DNA from: Bacteroidaceae bacterium
GTDB taxonomy: Bacteria > Bacteroidota > Bacteroidia > Bacteroidales > Bacteroidaceae
DNA length: 44,979 nucleotides
Assembly (NCBI GenBank): GCA_011959205.1
Contig: BLLV01000017.1
Location: 1 to 44,979 of the forward strand
Reading direction: 5' to 3'
Within the stretch, counting starts at the first letter, position 1; each line of letters opens with the position of its first letter. Below, in pieces: positions 43,748-44,979 of this stretch. Under the pieces are notes generated by a model. It was not told the DNA's origin. It searched no databases and was given only the letters and a program-made list of their open reading frames with translations. A program made the position numbers and the translations under genes.

Positions 43748-44653
43748 TTATTTGGCAAGTGCATTGGCCACATTGATCATCTCTTCCCGCCATTCGTAAC
43801 TTAGCGGATTAATGGGAACAACGGTAATTCCCAGTTCATCTGCTATCAGCCGGGCATTGCGGGTATCGAATTCTTGCTGTACAAAGATAACCCGGGCGTT
43901 GTTGCGGCGGCAGGTTTCTATCAGTTCTTTCAGGTGGGCGGGCGAGGGTTCCTTTCCTCCTTCCTCTATGCTGATTTGCTTTAATCCGTAGTCCCGGGCA
44001 AAATAACTGAGTGCCGGATGATAGATCAGGAAAGTGGTTCCGGCATTCTGTAACCGGTTACGGACTTCCGTATCTGTCTGTGCGATAATTTGTTGCAGGC
44101 TGTCCAAGCGATGTTTGTAATAAGGTTCGTTCGCACTGTCCAGCTCGCTCAGGGCGGCGTAGATGTTACGGGCTATAACTGAGGCATTGCGTGCGGAATT
44201 CCATATATGCGGTTCTATCCCCCCTTTGTGATGGTGGTCGCCGTGGCTGTGCCCTGTTTCATAGATGGGGTCTATCCCTTTTGAGGTATCGAATACTTTT
44301 AGATGAGGGGCGTTCGTGGTCAGCTTGTCCATCCAGGCTTGTTCGAAACCGATATGGCCGATGCGCAGATAGGCGGTGCTTTTATCCAGATTGACCAGCT
44401 GTTGGGGAGTAGGGTCGTAGGTTTCGGGGCTGCTTCCTTTCGGAACCATGCTGGTTACCTTGAATTTATCGCCCGCAATGGTTTCTGTGAAATAGCGCAA
44501 AGGTTCCAAGGTGACAGTCAGGGTCGGTTTTCCGGAAGCGGGCTGTTTACTGTCACAGGCGGTAAACAGGCACATTATCAGTGCCATGCAGCATGAACAA
44601 AGGACACTTTTGCCGGCATGCAATTGGGAAAATATGTGATGTCTGGTTCTCAA
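43748..44653 (-). CDS. znuA: Zinc ABC transporter substrate-binding lipoprotein
   Basis: This 301-residue protein of the cluster A-I binding-protein family has a lipoprotein signal peptide with lipobox FTAC (Cys33). Family runs are TLEPLRYFTETIAG, SPETYDPTPQQL, IEPHIWNSARN and FLIYHPALSYFARDYG. A His-rich loop, HSHGDHHH at 135-142, is typical of zinc rather than manganese carriers. Predicted ligands are His149, His212 and an acidic residue in QQEFD (Glu261/Asp263). The first ligand, normally His in PHxYEPTP, is Glu77 here. The start at 44653 agrees with a transcription start near 44675. The znuC gene follows after 9 nt. The 19-bp inverted repeat in the promoter suggests metal-dependent repression. 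Confidence 0.92.
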   Translation of the reverse strand: MRTRHHIFSQLHAGKSVLCSCCMALIMCLFTACDSKQPASGKPTLTVTLEPLRYFTETIAGDKFKVTSMVPKGSSPETYDPTPQQLVNLDKSTAYLRIGHIGFEQAWMDKLTTNAPHLKVFDTSKGIDPIYETGHSHGDHHHKGGIEPHIWNSARNASVIARNIYAALSELDSANEPYYKHRLDSLQQIIAQTDTEVRNRLQNAGTTFLIYHPALSYFARDYGLKQISIEEGGKEPSPAHLKELIETCRRNNARVIFVQQEFDTRNARLIADELGITVVPINPLSYEWREEMINVANALAK

Positions 44654-44681
44654 GAATGTTGTTTTTTCTGTTTAATAACAA

Positions 44682-44689
44682 CAAATATA
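44682..44689 (-). promoter_or_regulatory. -7 promoter element of znuA
   Basis: On the minus strand TATATTTG is an exact TAnnTTTG match, 28 nt before the start codon. The base at 44689 is also the first base of the inverted repeat, so the -33 region is covered by the repeat. Confidence 0.6.
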
Positions 44690-44753
44690 CTGAAATTGCT
44701 CATTAATTGAGCTACACCCTTCAAAAAATGCTCCATTAATGAGCAATTTCAGT
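44689..44753. promoter_or_regulatory. 19-bp inverted repeat in the znuA promoter, probable operator
   Basis: Perfect 19-bp arms (44689-44707 and 44735-44753, ACTGAAATTGCTCATTAAT and its complement) surround 27 nt. Each arm also contributes to a smaller dyad: GCTCATTAATTGAGC at 44698-44712 and GCTCCATTAATGAGC at 44730-44744, with centres 32 bp apart, about three helical turns. A dimeric metal-responsive repressor of the Zur/Fur type bound here would cover the -33 region. The rest of the gap to the right edge has no supported gene. Confidence 0.6.
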
Positions 44754-44931
44754 TTGGCATAAGGATGAATTGATAGGTCACATAAGGCTCTCGTATTCGG
44801 GAAGAATATGAATTGTAAAATATTTCCTTTCAATCTTTCTTCCATGTATTTATTCTATTATATATTAAGGTGGAAGGGAATAGAGCTGTTGAGTGATTGA
44901 AAACCAAAGAGTTATTGTATGCTTGGAAGAT

Positions 44932-44960
44932 AAAAAAATATAAATCTCTTACTAAGAGAT
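44932..44960 (-). terminator. Possible terminator of a minus-strand gene beyond the right edge
   Basis: On the minus strand ATCTCTT (44960-44954) and AAGAGAT (44950-44944) pair across 3 nt, followed by a T-rich stretch (TTATATTTTTTT). A TAG stop lies in the loop in one frame. The stem is short, so this is a tentative call. Confidence 0.4.
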
Positions 44961-44979
44961 CGACATTTCATGTGCAAAA

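Noticed and set aside
1-44979. tRNA, rRNA, insertion sequence or prophage genes
   Set aside because: None was recognised: no transposase or integrase motifs in the coding frames and no cloverleaf or rRNA stretches in the gaps.

Overview
The window looks like a chromosomal segment of a gut Bacteroidales species, most likely Phocaeicola/Bacteroides of the P. vulgatus-P. dorei type. The evidence is a SusC/SusD pair, many secreted glycoside hydrolases, lipoproteins with Bacteroidota lipoboxes, few Shine-Dalgarno sites, and repeated exact matches to the Bacteroides -7 element TAnnTTTG. The species name is inference; the phylum-level call is firm.

Region 1 (1-19820, + strand) is a polysaccharide utilization locus (PUL). 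The last 17 codons of an upstream gene are followed by a SusC-like receptor, a SusD-like lipoprotein, and a surface lipoprotein built from two DUF4859-like repeats. Next come a GH97 enzyme fused to a metallopeptidase-like domain, a GH43 enzyme with CBM32-like and LamG-like domains, a GH127/GH146 beta-L-arabinofuranosidase, a DPP-IV-like S9 peptidase, a PL10 pectate lyase fused to a divergent CE8 pectin methylesterase, and a DUF1593 gene broken by a frameshift. No PUL regulator lies in the window. Pectin-type and arabinose-rich side chains are the obvious target. Two peptidase modules together with a GH127 and a retaining GH97 raise the possibility of a plant cell-wall hydroxyproline-rich glycoprotein such as extensin.

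Region 2 (19869-23413, - strand) holds an AAA-ATPase/PD-(D/E)XK protein and nadB, separated by a clear terminator. Region 3 (23760-27782, +) is a large GH2 beta-galactosidase with a C-terminal discoidin domain. A 566-bp gap with two strong hairpins follows.

Region 4 (28349-31935, +) is a compact operon of two paralogous PH-domain membrane proteins, lpdA and dacB. Region 5 (32106-35050, +) is kduI-kduD plus a DUF4861 lipoprotein. It converts unsaturated uronates released by pectate lyases, so it is the intracellular partner of region 1. A KdgR/LacI-like palindrome sits in the kduI promoter. Region 6 (35154-38412, +) pairs a DUF6057 membrane protein with a CxxCH-bearing beta-propeller lipoprotein.

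Region 7 (38425-44653, -) contains a polysaccharide deacetylase, a DUF2723 (TMEM260-like) membrane protein, and a znuA-znuC zinc uptake pair without an adjacent permease. Between znuC and the DUF2723 gene lies a 145-bp palindromic element in which GTAC recurs exactly every 22 nt. The znuA promoter carries a 19-bp inverted repeat. No rRNA, tRNA, CRISPR array, insertion sequence or prophage was seen.
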